Both the position numbers and the translations under genes were made by a program. The notes beneath the pieces were generated by a model, which was not told the DNA's origin, searched no databases, and worked only from the letters and a program-made list of their open reading frames with translations. A stretch of DNA of 64,000 nt, from positions 1,116,001-1,180,000 of the forward strand of contig CAVTPU010000004.1 of assembly GCA_963736695.1 (NCBI GenBank), in the 5' to 3' direction. The stretch is from CAVTPU01 sp963736695 (GTDB lineage: Bacteria; Actinomycetota; Actinomycetes; Mycobacteriales; Micromonosporaceae). The first letter of the stretch is position 1. Each line of letters starts with the position of its first letter. This document shows, piece after piece, positions 47,199-56,706 of the stretch.

Positions 47199-47813
47199 TC
47201 AGTCAAAAGCGGGTTCGCGCGTACGGGTCCGTTTGAGTTCGAAGAATCCATCGGTGCCGGCGACGGCGAGCACCCCGTCGAAGAGCCGGCCGGCCGCCTC
47301 GCCCTTGGGCGCCGGGGTCACCACGGGTCCGAAGAACGCGACCGTCTGCCCGTCGGGGCCGGGCACGTGCACTACGGGTGTGCCGACGTCCATGCCGACC
47401 GGGCCCATGCCGGCCTCGTGGCTGGCCCGCAGCAGCGCGTCGTGGGCGTCGGAGTCGGCCGCCTTCACCAGCTCCGCTGGGAGCCCGCAGTCGGCGAGCG
47501 CGCCCTCGATCATGTCGATGCCGTTGCCCTGGCCCCCCGGATGGACGCGGGTGCCCATCGCGGAATAGAGCGGGCGGACCACGTCGTCGCCGTGTTCGGC
47601 GCGGGCGGCGATGAGCACCCGCACCGGACCCCAGGCGCGGCCGATCAGGTCCCGATAGAACTCGGGGACGTCGCGACCCTCGTTGAGGACGGACAGGCTC
47701 ATCACGTGGAAGCTGACGGAGATGTCGCGGACCTTCTCCACCTCGAGCAGCCAGCGGGACGTGATCCAGGCCCACGGGCAGGTCGGATCAACCCACAAGT
47801 CCACATTGGTCAC
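47199..47813 (-). CDS. DsbA-family protein, mycothiol-dependent nitroreductase type
   Basis: 204-residue thioredoxin-fold protein with the DsbA-like helical insertion. The motif DPTCPWAW at the start (about residues 9-16) has one Cys instead of CxxC, the form seen in the actinobacterial mycothiol-dependent nitroreductase/S-transferase group. Also GTPVVHVPGPDG (cis-Pro loop) and VAFFGPVVTPAPKGE. GTG 47813 with GGGGAG just upstream. Divergent from pepN, a neighbourhood conserved in actinobacteria. Confidence 0.85.
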   Translation of the reverse strand: MTNVDLWVDPTCPWAWITSRWLLEVEKVRDISVSFHVMSLSVLNEGRDVPEFYRDLIGRAWGPVRVLIAARAEHGDDVVRPLYSAMGTRVHPGGQGNGIDMIEGALADCGLPAELVKAADSDAHDALLRASHEAGMGPVGMDVGTPVVHVPGPDGQTVAFFGPVVTPAPKGEAAGRLFDGVLAVAGTDGFFELKRTRTREPAFD

Positions 47814-48064
47814 GACTGCTCCCCATTTCCCGCCCGCGGTGGGCCGCGTCTTGAGTCGACAAGACCTCGATCCTCCCGCCGACGACGACCCGGATGCCAC
47901 GGATCACAACGTGACCTAGCCCACTACGCCAGGCGCCTCCGTCGACTCCTGCCGCCGGTCGGATCACATCCGGCGGATGCCGGGTCGACGCTGTCGTGAC
48001 AGACTCGCCCTGACGACCGCCGATTCCCGACGGTCGACAGATCCTCGCGGAGGAGGCACCACCG

Positions 48065-50632
48065 GTGGCTGGAGTTCGCAACCTCACCCAGATCGAGGCG
48101 ACTCGGCGCGCACACCTGCTGCGGGTGCGCGGCTATGACGTCGTCCTCGACCTGACCGACGGCACGGGAGGACCGGGCGAGGGCACGTTCCGCTCGACCA
48201 CCCGGGTCGATTTCGCCTGCACCGAACCGGGGGCCGAGACCTTCATCGAGGTCGCCGCGCACCGACTGCACGGCGCGCACCTCAACGGTGAACCGATCGA
48301 CACGTCGGACTGGTCCGCCGAGCAGTGGTCTGCCGCTCACCGGGCTGGCCGCCGACAACACGCTGGTCGTCGACGCCGACTTCGGCTACTCCACGTCCGG
48401 ACAGGGCCTGCACCGCCTGGTCGACCCCGTCGACAAAGAGGTCTACCTCTACAGCCAGTTCGAGACGGCCGACGCGCAGCGGGTCTTCGCCTGTTTCGAC
48501 CAGCCCGACCTCAAGGCGACGTTCACGTGGCATGCCACCGTCCCAGCACATTGGACGGTTGTGTCCAACGCGGTCGTCGACAGAATCGAACCCGGACCGG
48601 TGGCGGCGACCTCGATCGTCCACTTCGCGCCGTCGGTGCGCATGAGCACCTATGTCTCGGCCCTCTGCGCCGGCCCCTATCACGAGGTTCGCACCGAACA
48701 CGACGGCATCGACCTGGGCCTGTTCGTCCGGGCGTCGATGGCCGAACACCTCGACGCCGATGATCTGTTCACCATCACCCGGCAGGGCATGGACTTCTTC
48801 CACAGCAGTTCGGCGTGCGCTATCCCGCTGCCGAAATACGACCAGATCTTCGTCCCCGAGTTCAACGCCGGCGCGATGGAGAACTTCGGCTGCATCGTCA
48901 ACGCCGAACAGTACTACATCTTCCGGTCCCAGGTCACCGACTACGAGTACGAGCAGCGTGCCAACACCATCCTGCACGAGATGGCGCACATGTGGTTCGG
49001 CGACCTCGTGACCATGCGGTGGTGGGATGACCTGTGGCTCAACGAGTCGTTCGCCGAGTGGGCGTCACACTGGTGCCAACACCCACGCCACCCGGTTCAC
49101 CGACGCGTGGACCACCTTCCTGTCGATCCGCAAGTCGTGGGGATATCGACAGGACCAGCTCTCGTCGACCCACCCGGTCTACTGCGACATGCCCGACGTG
49201 GAGGCGGTCGAGGTCAACTTCGACGGCATCACCTACGCCAAGGGCGCGTCGGTGATCAAGCAGCTCGTGGCCTACGTCGGCATCGAGGCGTTCGTCGCCG
49301 GGCTGCGCGCCTATTTCGAGAAGCACGCGTGGGGCAACGCCACCTTCACCGACCTGCTCAGCGCGTTGGAGGACACGTCGGGTCGCCCGCTTCGCGCGTT
49401 CGCCGCCCAGTGGCTCGAGACGGCTCAGGTCAACACGTTGCGCCCCGAGGTGAGCATCGACGAACACGGCCGCTACGCCGAGGTCGTGGTCTGCCAGGAG
49501 GCGCCCGAGGCGCACCCCACACTGCGCACCCACCGCATCGGGATCGGCCTCTATGACCTGGCACCCGACGGCCGACTGAACCGCCGCGACCGGCTCGAGC
49601 TGGACATCTCGGGGCCGCGCACCACGATCGACGCCCTCGCCGGGGTGCCGGCCGCCGACGTGCTGCTGCTCAACGACGACGACCTCAGCTATGCCAAACT
49701 GCGGCTCGACGACGCGCAGCATGGCCACCGTCGTCACACACCTCAGTGGCCTGGAGTCGTCGCTGGCCCGGGCGTTGTCCTGGACCGCCGCGTGGGACAT
49801 GACCCGCGACGGCGAGCTCCCGGCCCGCGACTATCTGACGCTGGTCTGCACCAACCTGCCCGCCGAGTCCGACATCAACCTCGTCACCGCGAACCTGCGG
49901 CAGGCGCAGCAGGCACTCAGCCAATACGCCGACCCGCGGTGGGCCCCGACCGGCTGGCTCAGCCTCGCCCAGACCGCGCAGGCCACCCTCACCGCCGCCG
50001 AACCGGGCGGCGGCCTCCAGCTCGCGTGGGCCCGCGCCTTCATCGCGGCCGCCCGCGACGCGTCCGATCTGGGCATGCTGCGCGGTTGGCTCGACGGTCG
50101 CGACGTGCCCGCCGGCCTCACCATCGGCGCCGATCTGCGTTGGGAGCTCATCTTCGCGCTCGCCGCCGCCGGCACCGTCGGCACCGACGAGATCGCCGCC
50201 GAACTCGACCGCGATCGGACCGCCTCTGGGGAGCGCAGCGCTGCCCAAGCCGAGGCTCTCGTCGCCACACCAGAGGCGAAGGCCGAGGCGTGGCGCCGCA
50301 TCACCACCGACGACAAGCTGCCCAACTGGCGGCAGCGGGCGTTGCTGCAGGGCTTCTATCACCCGAGTCAACTGGCCCTGACCGAACCCTATGTCGCGAG
50401 ATATTTCGACGTCGTCGCCGACATCTGGGCCACCCTGGACAGTGACCCGGCGCAGGACTTTGTCTATCTGGGTTTCCCCGCCCACCACGTCGGCGAGGCC
50501 ACCGTGGCGGGCAGTGACGCATGGCTCGCCGACGAGTCCCGGCCGGCGCCGCTTCGTCGCCTCGTCGGCGAGGGTCGTGACGCCGTGATCCGGGCGATCA
50601 AGGCCCGAAGCGCCGACGGCGCGACGAGTTAG
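48065..50632 (+). pseudogene. pepN: aminopeptidase N (M1 family), three frameshifts
   Basis: Zinc metallopeptidase removing N-terminal residues from peptides. GTG 48065, GGAGG upstream. Single extra bases near 48330, 49074 and 49717 break the frame; each shift is +1. Joined frames give the M1 architecture: N-terminal beta domain (VDFACTEPGAETFIEVAAHR), exopeptidase motif FNAGAMENFG, zinc site HEMAHMWFGD with the downstream Glu in NESFAEW, and the helical ERAP1-like C-terminal domain to SADGATS and the stop. Total about 855 residues, normal for the actinobacterial enzyme. Every catalytic residue is kept, so the breaks are probably sequencing errors. Confidence 0.9.
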
Positions 50633-51108
50633 CGACGCCGATGCCGCGGCACGGATGACGCGTGAGGGATGGTACGACGGGTGGCGTGATCGGCGAGCTG
50701 GGCGAGTCCAGCCACGATCCCGCCACCCAGATCGCCGCCGGTGAACGCGGCCACCATCGACATCGCGGCGAGCGCACAGTCCCGGTCGAGCACACGCCGA
50801 CGCGCGACCTCCCCGGTGATCACCTCGACGACGCGTTCGTCGGGTGAGACGGCGAGCAACACCGACCGGTCCGGTTCGGGCAGTCGCGCGTGCAGGGCTC
50901 GCGCCGAGTCGCGCACCGGCTCGGCCAATGGTCCAACGTAGACACTGAAGCGCAGGCCCGTGCCCTGGTCCGCCAGGCGCAGCGCCTCGTCCAGGCGCAG
51001 CAGAGCCCGGGTCGAGAACGGGCCGTCGATGACCTCCGGGTGCGACGTCGGCCGGCGGGTGGCCACAGCGGCCACGCCGCGGAAGGGGATCACCTCACCA
51101 CTGGTCAC
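50629..51108 (-). CDS. DUF5130 (TPM-like) protein
   Basis: 159-residue actinobacterial DUF5130 protein, related to the TPM domain: FSTRALLRLDEALRLADQGT, RFSVYVGPLAEPVRDSARAL, RSVLLAVSPDERVVEVITG, and a C-terminal hydrophobic stretch FTGGDLGGGIVAGLAQLADH. GTG 51108. The stop interlocks with that of pepN (TTAG). Its start lies within the end of the upstream small membrane protein gene, so the two are coupled. Function unknown. Confidence 0.83.
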   Translation of the reverse strand: MTSGEVIPFRGVAAVATRRPTSHPEVIDGPFSTRALLRLDEALRLADQGTGLRFSVYVGPLAEPVRDSARALHARLPEPDRSVLLAVSPDERVVEVITGEVARRRVLDRDCALAAMSMVAAFTGGDLGGGIVAGLAQLADHATRRTIPHASSVPRHRRR

Positions 51109-51358
51109 TGGCGCCTCCTGTCGAACCGGGCCGCCCTTCGCGTGGCGCGGCGGCGATCTCGCGGGTGGCGCGGCCGGCGCCCGGCTGATCCGGTCTCGCC
51201 GAGATGAACCACACCGGGGTGAACGGAAACGGCCGTCCCGGTCGATAACGCTTCGACCGCCGCGACGGGCGGGCATAGATGAGGGCCGTCACCAGCAGAC
51301 TCACGACGACCGCAATGCCGATCATCACCAGCATCATGTCAACAAATTGTCGGCTCAA
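51095..51358 (-). CDS. small single-pass membrane protein
   Basis: About 80 residues. One TM helix (MMLVMIGIAVVVSLLVTALIY) then a basic segment (RPSRRSKRYRPGRPFPFTPV) and Gly/Ala-rich tail. Start uncertain: TTG 51358, ATG 51337 and an earlier GTG/ATG up to 51406 are possible. Its last 14 bases overlap the DUF5130 gene start. Unrecognised, but short membrane proteins in this spot next to DUF5130 recur in related genomes as far as I recall. Confidence 0.6.
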   Translation of the reverse strand: MSRQFVDMMLVMIGIAVVVSLLVTALIYARPSRRSKRYRPGRPFPFTPVWFISARPDQPGAGRATREIAAAPREGRPGSTGGASDQW

Positions 51359-51625
51359 CGCCAGACCTCCGCAGCGACTTCGCCCACACCGATCGTTCTT
51401 CGTCACATCGGGTGTTCATCCACCGTACGTCCCGGGCCCGCCTCGACGCCGGTGGGGGCAGGCGGATGAGACGGAGTCCCGGGTGGGTCGGCCGAGGAAC
51501 GAGCCGCCTTCGGCGTACCAGATCGATGGCTGGCCATATATCGGACCGGTGGGTCGGGTCCGGTGAGAGGATCGGAGTGCGTGGTCGGGAGACCGCGCGT
51601 GCACGGGGGAATGGGGAGGCCCACG

Positions 51626-52180
51626 ATGCGAGCAGTTCGTTTGGTGCCCAGTGCCGCCGCCCTGGTCGCGGCACTCGCCGGAGCATCCGCATGCAACGCC
51701 GCGCAAGCCAACGCCGCCGGCGTCTGGGTGGAGGTCAGTCCGAGTTCGATCACCGCTGGATACAGCGTGGCGATCCGGGCCAGTTGTGGCGACAACAGCA
51801 ACTCGGCCACCGTCAGTTCACCCGCGTTCGGCTCCATCTCGGTGGAACCGCTCAACTCACAACTGCAGGCCGAGGTCTCGGTTCCGCAGCGCACGGCGGA
51901 AGGGTCATATGACGTGACCCTCACCTGCCGCACCGGATCCAGCGCGACGACCCGCCTCTGGGTGATCAACAAGGCAGCGGGGCGCGGGACGCTCGGACCG
52001 CGCACGGGCGGCGGTTTCCTCGCCCGCCACGACGACGGCTCGGATCCCTCCACCACAGGCAGCGGGAAGACCGCCCTGCTCAGTGGGGTGGCGTTGACGC
52101 TCGCCGTGGGTAGTGTCGGTGCGGTCTCCGTGGTGCGCCGTCGCCGGACCCGTGCCGACGACTCGACAGTCGGCCGCTGA
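51626..52180 (+). CDS. secreted, membrane-anchored surface protein, likely sortase partner
   Basis: 184 residues with a signal peptide (VRLVPSAAALVAALAGASA, cleavage probably before or within ANAAGVWVEV). The mature part is a single immunoglobulin-like domain (EVSPSSITAGYSVAIRASC, EGSYDVTLTCRTGSSATTRL) with two Cys that could pair. It is followed by a Gly/Thr-rich linker with GTLGPRTGGG, a C-terminal TM helix (TALLSGVALTLAVGSVGAVS) and RRRR. That tail is like a sortase substrate, though no classic LPxTG is seen. The sortase gene starts three bases after its stop. ATG 51626, GGGGAGG site. Confidence 0.75.
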   Translation: MRAVRLVPSAAALVAALAGASACNAAQANAAGVWVEVSPSSITAGYSVAIRASCGDNSNSATVSSPAFGSISVEPLNSQLQAEVSVPQRTAEGSYDVTLTCRTGSSATTRLWVINKAAGRGTLGPRTGGGFLARHDDGSDPSTTGSGKTALLSGVALTLAVGSVGAVSVVRRRRTRADDSTVGR

Positions 52181-52183
52181 GAC

Positions 52184-52861
52184 GTGCGCCCCCGACTCTC
52201 GCAGCTGCCGCCCGCTCCTCGTCGAACGGGGGGGCGGCGGTGGCGGTGGCCCCGACGGCCCGACTCCAGCACGCCGCTGGTGGTGGCATTGTCGCTGCTC
52301 AGCGTCTTCGGCGCCGGAGTGAGCGCGAGTCAGCTCACCCACCTTCCCGGGTTGCCCGACTTCAGCCCGGTCACGCGGGCCGTCGGCGGCCAGTCCCACC
52401 ACACCACGCTGCGCCGGTCGACCCCGACGCGCATCTCGATCCCATCGCTCGGCGTGCGCGCGAGGATCATCGAGGTCGGCCGGTCCGGTGACGGAAGCGT
52501 CGCGGCGCCCGCCACGGACGCGGCTGGCGACGCGGGGTGGTATAGCGCGGGGCCGAGCCCGGGCGAAGCGGGCAGCGCCCTCGTCGTGGGCCACGTCGAC
52601 ACCGCCGACAAACCGGCGATCTTCCACAGTCTGCGCGATCTTCGCAAGGGCAAGTTCATCGAGGTCAAACGGCAGGATCGGCGGGTCGCGACCTTCACCG
52701 TCGACGCCGTCAAGTCGTTCCCCAAGACCTCGTTCCCCATCGACGAGGTCTACGCGGCGGCGGCGAAACCTCGATTGATTCTCGTCACCTGCGGAGGACG
52801 CTGGGTCGGGGGGAGCGTCGGCTACGCCGACAACGTCATCGTCTTCGCGACTCTCGTGTGA
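52184..52861 (+). CDS. class F sortase
   Basis: 225-residue membrane-anchored transpeptidase that links surface proteins to the cell wall. Basic cytoplasmic tail, signal anchor (LVVALSLLSVFGAGVSAS, about residues 32-49), then the sortase barrel: RISIPSLGVRARIIEVG, catalytic His in ALVVGHVDT, catalytic Cys in LILVTCGGRW and the closing GYADNVIVFATLV. Directly downstream of a secreted anchor-like protein gene, three bases apart, so that protein is the likely substrate. Confidence 0.87.
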   Translation: MRPRLSQLPPAPRRTGGRRWRWPRRPDSSTPLVVALSLLSVFGAGVSASQLTHLPGLPDFSPVTRAVGGQSHHTTLRRSTPTRISIPSLGVRARIIEVGRSGDGSVAAPATDAAGDAGWYSAGPSPGEAGSALVVGHVDTADKPAIFHSLRDLRKGKFIEVKRQDRRVATFTVDAVKSFPKTSFPIDEVYAAAAKPRLILVTCGGRWVGGSVGYADNVIVFATLV

Positions 52862-52882
52862 GGCCCGCCTCGGGTGACGTCC

Positions 52883-53401
52883 TCAGGAGGCCAGGTCGAG
52901 CCAGGCCGCCCATCGTGGGTCGGGTGCCCGGTGCCCGAGCACCCGCCACGCCGTCCCCTTCGGCGCGCCCGGGGTGACGTGCAGCCGCCAACCCATCTCG
53001 GCCGGCGTCCGGTCGCCCTTGGTGTGGTTGCACCGGGCGCACGCGGCGACCACGTTGTCCCATTCATGCCGCCCGCCCCGACTGCGCGGCATGACGTGGT
53101 CGATGGTCTCCGCCGAACCCAGACAATAACCACACCGGCCCCGATCCCGGGCGAAGATCGCGCGTCGGGACAGACCAACGTAGGGTCGGAAGGGAACCCG
53201 GACGAAGTGGGTCAGACGCACCACCAACGGCACCGGGACCGTCATTCGCTCCGCGTGCAGCACGCCGGCACCGTCGGCGAGGCAGATCGCCTTGGCGGAG
53301 AGGACGAGAATCGTGGCGCGACGCACAGACACGACACCGAGAGGCTCGTAGGTCGCGTTGAGGACCAACGCTGACGAGTCCCAGGGTCGTATGTCAGGCA
53401 T
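52883..53401 (-). CDS. HNH endonuclease
   Basis: 172-residue HNH-family protein, widespread and chromosomal in actinobacteria. ATG 53401. The ordered motifs are CGYC (near residue 90), DHVMPRSRGGRHEWDN (His metal/catalytic pair, Asn) and CARCNHTKG, the two CxxC pairs holding a structural zinc. Biological role unknown; HNH proteins of this class (HNH_5) are not linked to a specific mobile element here. Convergent with the sortase gene and divergent from mscS. Confidence 0.9.
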   Translation of the reverse strand: MPDIRPWDSSALVLNATYEPLGVVSVRRATILVLSAKAICLADGAGVLHAERMTVPVPLVVRLTHFVRVPFRPYVGLSRRAIFARDRGRCGYCLGSAETIDHVMPRSRGGRHEWDNVVAACARCNHTKGDRTPAEMGWRLHVTPGAPKGTAWRVLGHRAPDPRWAAWLDLAS

Positions 53402-53527
53402 CGCAGCTACCTCCCGTGCCCCCATAGTCCCCGACAATTCGCGTTCTGGCGAGCACTAATTGCCGAGCCGTGTCGCCTGGGCGGGCCGCCGAAACCGACC
53501 CCAACCCGATGAGGTACGAAATGGAGC

Positions 53528-54679
53528 GTGATTGCCTCGCTGATAGCCGCACCGACACCCGAACCCAGCTCGACCACACCCTCGTGCACCGACGATCCGC
53601 TCTGCCAACTCATCATGGAGCAGACTCAGCAGGTCTGGCTCGCCGAGAGCAGCTACTACGTGCTCATCAAACCCGCCCTCATCGTGGCGATCATCGTGGC
53701 GGCGTTGATATTGCGCCGCATCGTGTTCCGAATGATCAACCGACTCGCGGCCGGCGTCAGTGAAGGCCGCCGACAGGCCCCCACCAAACCGGTTCAGGAC
53801 CGCGCGACGCTCGTCCTCGCCGACGTCACCGGAGTGCGTTCCGAACGGCGCCGGCAACGGGCGCAAGCTCTCGGCTCGGTGTTGCGCAGCGGCGCCACCA
53901 TCACGATCTTCTCGGTCGCGGCCATGCTGGTCCTCGGTGAACTCGGCGTCGAACTCGCCCCGTTGCTCGCCAGCGCCGGCATCGCCGGTGTCGCCGTGGG
54001 CTTTGGCGCGCAGAACCTCGTCAAGGACTTCATCGCCGGACTGTTCATGCTGCTCGAGGACCAATACGGCGTGGGCGACACCGTCGACCTCGGCGAGGTC
54101 AGCGGAGACGTCGAGGCGGTCGGGCTGCGCATCACGACCGTCCGCGACGACCGCGGTGTGCTCTGGTATATCCGCAACGGCGAGATCTCCCGCGTCGGCA
54201 ACCAGAGCCAGGGATGGTCAATGATCGTGGTGGATATTCAGATCGGGTTCGCCAACGTGGACGAGGCGACGGCGGTCCTGCAAGCCGCAGCCGACGCGAT
54301 CGCATCCGATCCGCAGTTCGCCGACGACCTCATCGAATCCCCCGCCGTGCTCGGCGTCGAACACATCAGCGCGGAGGGTGCGGTGATCCGCGTCACCGCG
54401 AAGACCACGGCCGTGGCGCAGGGCCGGGTCGGGCGGGAACTGCGTCGACGGCTCTCCGATGCGGTCGAGGCGTCGGGCCTGTCCCGGCACGCGGCGGCGG
54501 CGCTGGCGCTGACTCGCGGCCGGGGCAACAACTCGGCGATCGGCGCGGCGACCGCTGCCGCGGCTGGCGCGGCGACCGGCGCGGCCACTGCGGTGCGATC
54601 GGAGTCCGATGAGGAGTCGTCCGACGACGGCGTGACCGGCTCGAATGGCACCGAATCCGGTAACCAACCACCCGCATAA
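53528..54679 (+). CDS. MscS-family mechanosensitive ion channel
   Basis: 383-residue small-conductance channel that releases osmolytes on hypo-osmotic shock. GTG 53528. TM helices at about residues 45-65 (LIKPALIVAIIVAALILRRI) and 118-140 (TITIFSVAAMLVLGELGV). The pore helix and beta domain carry the family core AGIAGVAVGFGAQNLVKDFI, DQYGVGDTVDLGEVSGDVEA. The C-terminus ends in an Ala/Ser/Glu-rich disordered tail. It stands alone between HNH and the MFS gene. Confidence 0.92.
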   Translation: MIASLIAAPTPEPSSTTPSCTDDPLCQLIMEQTQQVWLAESSYYVLIKPALIVAIIVAALILRRIVFRMINRLAAGVSEGRRQAPTKPVQDRATLVLADVTGVRSERRRQRAQALGSVLRSGATITIFSVAAMLVLGELGVELAPLLASAGIAGVAVGFGAQNLVKDFIAGLFMLLEDQYGVGDTVDLGEVSGDVEAVGLRITTVRDDRGVLWYIRNGEISRVGNQSQGWSMIVVDIQIGFANVDEATAVLQAAADAIASDPQFADDLIESPAVLGVEHISAEGAVIRVTAKTTAVAQGRVGRELRRRLSDAVEASGLSRHAAAALALTRGRGNNSAIGAATAAAAGAATGAATAVRSESDEESSDDGVTGSNGTESGNQPPA

Positions 54680-54937
54680 CCATTTGGCTATGTCGATTTC
54701 TCGGCAAAGGAGCTGATAGCGCCGAATCGACAACTGCTGGCGACCCGACACCTTTTGCCTCCGTTAGGGGTCGCGCGACGCATGGACACTTCGCTATCGT
54801 CCATTTGTCTGCCGACCGCGAAGAGCCGTCGCGCCGTCGCGCCGATCGGGTGAATCCGACTCGGACGATCAGTGCGCGATCTCTCAGCCACATTGCGGAG
54901 GCGGGTGCCGGATCGCCAGCGGCCAAGGGGAGGGTTA
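54680..54937. other. intergenic region upstream of MFS-globin operon
   Basis: 258 bases. The first 120 bases are AT-richer (around 54681-54720 and 54780-54800) and probably contain the promoter of the MFS gene. No RNA gene or small gene is visible. An alternative, longer MFS start at 54872 lies inside this region. Confidence 0.45.
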
Positions 54938-56314
54938 GTGCTCGCGGGAGCCAGACACGACAGCGAGCGGCCCGCGACATACCGGGAAGTTCTGACCAGT
55001 GGCGAATTTCGCGCGATCTATGCCGCGAGTGCGCTCTCGTGGGTCGGCGACTATCTGGCGCGCGCCGCCGTCACCGTGCTGGTCCTGCAGATGTCGGGGT
55101 CGGTGCCGCTGTCGGCGGCGGCCTTCGCCATCAGCTATGCGCCGTGGTTGCTCGGCGGATCCGTGCTGGTCTCGATCGCGGAGCGGTTCCCTTACCGGTC
55201 GGTCATGGTCTTCAGTGACATCGCCCGCGTGGCGCTCATGGTGCTGGTCGCGTTGCCCGGGCTCCCGCTGCCCGTTGTTCTCGTGCTGCTGTTGGCCAGC
55301 TCACTGTTCGCCCCTCCGTTCGACGCCGCACGCTCGGCGACCCTGCCGGCGGTGCTCACCGGCGACCGATATGTGGTCGGGATGGGGTTGCACTCGGCGA
55401 CCGCGCAGCCGGCTCAGATCGCGGGCTACTTCGCCGGGGCGTCACTCGCCGCCGCCGACCCCCGGATGGCGTTGTTGCTCAACGCGCTCACCTTCGCCGC
55501 GTCCGCGATCCTCATCGGCACCTATGTCCAGCGCCGCGCCCCGGCGTTGGACCGCAGCCGTCGCACTGACCTGATCCGGGAGACCATCGACGGGTTCCGA
55601 CTGGTCTTCACCACACCGGCGCTGCGGGCCGTGGTTGTGCTGGTCTTCGGCGGTTCCCTGTTCGCCGTCGTGCCCGAGGCGCTCGCGGCCGCGTGGGCGG
55701 TGCACCTCGCCGGGCCGGAGGCGCCGGGCTGGACCCAGGGCTTGATCATGGCCTCGGTGCCCCTCGGCTCGGTCTTCGGCGCGCTGACGGTGAGCCGGTT
55801 CGTCGCTCCGGCCCGACGACGGCATCTGTTGCGGCCGCTCGCGGTCGCCACTCCCCTCACCCTGGTGCCCGCCGTGCTCGACCCGTCGGCGGGGTGGGTG
55901 GCACTGCTCGCCGGCGCCTGCGGTTTCGCGATTGGCGGGCTCGTTCCGATCGCCAACGGGCAGTTCGTCAAGGCTCTGCCCAACGAGTTTCGGGCACGCG
56001 CGTTCGGAGTGGTTCAAGCCGGGCTGCATCTGCTCCAAGGCGCGGCGGTCCTGGTGACCGGTCTGGTCGCGGACAAGACCGCCCTTCCATTGGCGGTCGG
56101 GATCTGGAGTCTGGCCGGGGTCGTCCTGCTGGGGATCATCTGCGTGACCTGGGCCACGCCCGCCGCGTTCAGTTCCACCACCATCGCGGTGGTGCTGCCC
56201 ACCCGCCCCGCGAGCGCGTCGGACCGCGACGTCGACAGTCCCACCACCACCGTCGCCCGACCGGCACCCGCGCCGACATCGAGTGCGGCGACACCTGGCA
56301 CCATGAAGATGTGA
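54938..56314 (+). CDS. major facilitator superfamily transporter
   Basis: 458-residue MFS permease of the drug/unknown exporter type (MFS_3/enterobactin-exporter-like), with 12 predicted TM helices. Early motif FRAIYAASALSWVGDYLARA; motif-A-like loop RFPYRSVMVFSDIARVALM; DRYVVGMGLHSATAQPAQIAG. A Ser/Thr/Pro-rich cytoplasmic tail of about 50 residues follows the last helix. GTG 54938 is chosen for its AGGGGAGGG site; GTG/ATG 54872 is an alternative. The stop overlaps the globin gene start (GTGA). Substrate unknown. Confidence 0.85.
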   Translation: MLAGARHDSERPATYREVLTSGEFRAIYAASALSWVGDYLARAAVTVLVLQMSGSVPLSAAAFAISYAPWLLGGSVLVSIAERFPYRSVMVFSDIARVALMVLVALPGLPLPVVLVLLLASSLFAPPFDAARSATLPAVLTGDRYVVGMGLHSATAQPAQIAGYFAGASLAAADPRMALLLNALTFAASAILIGTYVQRRAPALDRSRRTDLIRETIDGFRLVFTTPALRAVVVLVFGGSLFAVVPEALAAAWAVHLAGPEAPGWTQGLIMASVPLGSVFGALTVSRFVAPARRRHLLRPLAVATPLTLVPAVLDPSAGWVALLAGACGFAIGGLVPIANGQFVKALPNEFRARAFGVVQAGLHLLQGAAVLVTGLVADKTALPLAVGIWSLAGVVLLGIICVTWATPAAFSSTTIAVVLPTRPASASDRDVDSPTTTVARPAPAPTSSAATPGTMKM

Positions 56315-56703
56315 CTGCGTCGCCCGATCGGGCCACCTTCTATGAGGCCGTCGGCGGGCGGGCCACCTTCGCCCGCCTCGTCGAGGTCTTCTATGCCGGT
56401 GTCGCCGACGACCCGGTGTTGCGTCCGCTCTATCCGGACGAGGATCTCGGCCCCGCCGCCGAACGCCTGACCCAGTTTCTGGAGCAGTATTGGGGCGGGC
56501 CCGACACCTATTCACAGCAGCGTGGCCACCCACGCCTAAGACTGCGGCACGCGCCTTTCACGATCGGCGCCGCGGAACGCGACGCGTGGCTGCACCACAT
56601 GCGCACGGCCGTTGACGCGCTCGATCTCAACCCGCAGTTGAGCGAGCTGCTCTGGGACTATCTCGAGCACGCGGCGATGTTCTTGGTGAATTCGCCGGAC
56701 TGA
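56311..56703 (+). CDS. glbO: group II truncated haemoglobin
   Basis: 130-residue 2-on-2 globin of the GlbO type, binding O2/NO or acting in redox protection. Diagnostic residues: proximal His80 (RLRLRHAPF), CD1 Tyr41 (PLYPDED), B10 Tyr28 and G8 Trp93 (RDAWLHHM), plus the conserved FLEQYWGGPDTYSQQRGHPR. The start GTG overlaps the MFS stop by four bases, so both are translated from the same message. Confidence 0.95.
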   Translation: MTASPDRATFYEAVGGRATFARLVEVFYAGVADDPVLRPLYPDEDLGPAAERLTQFLEQYWGGPDTYSQQRGHPRLRLRHAPFTIGAAERDAWLHHMRTAVDALDLNPQLSELLWDYLEHAAMFLVNSPD

Positions 56704-56706
56704 ACC

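Noticed and set aside
45973..47568. 531-residue open frame on the plus strand
   Set aside because: Antisense to DUF1015 and the DsbA-like gene; no ribosome site, shadow composition.
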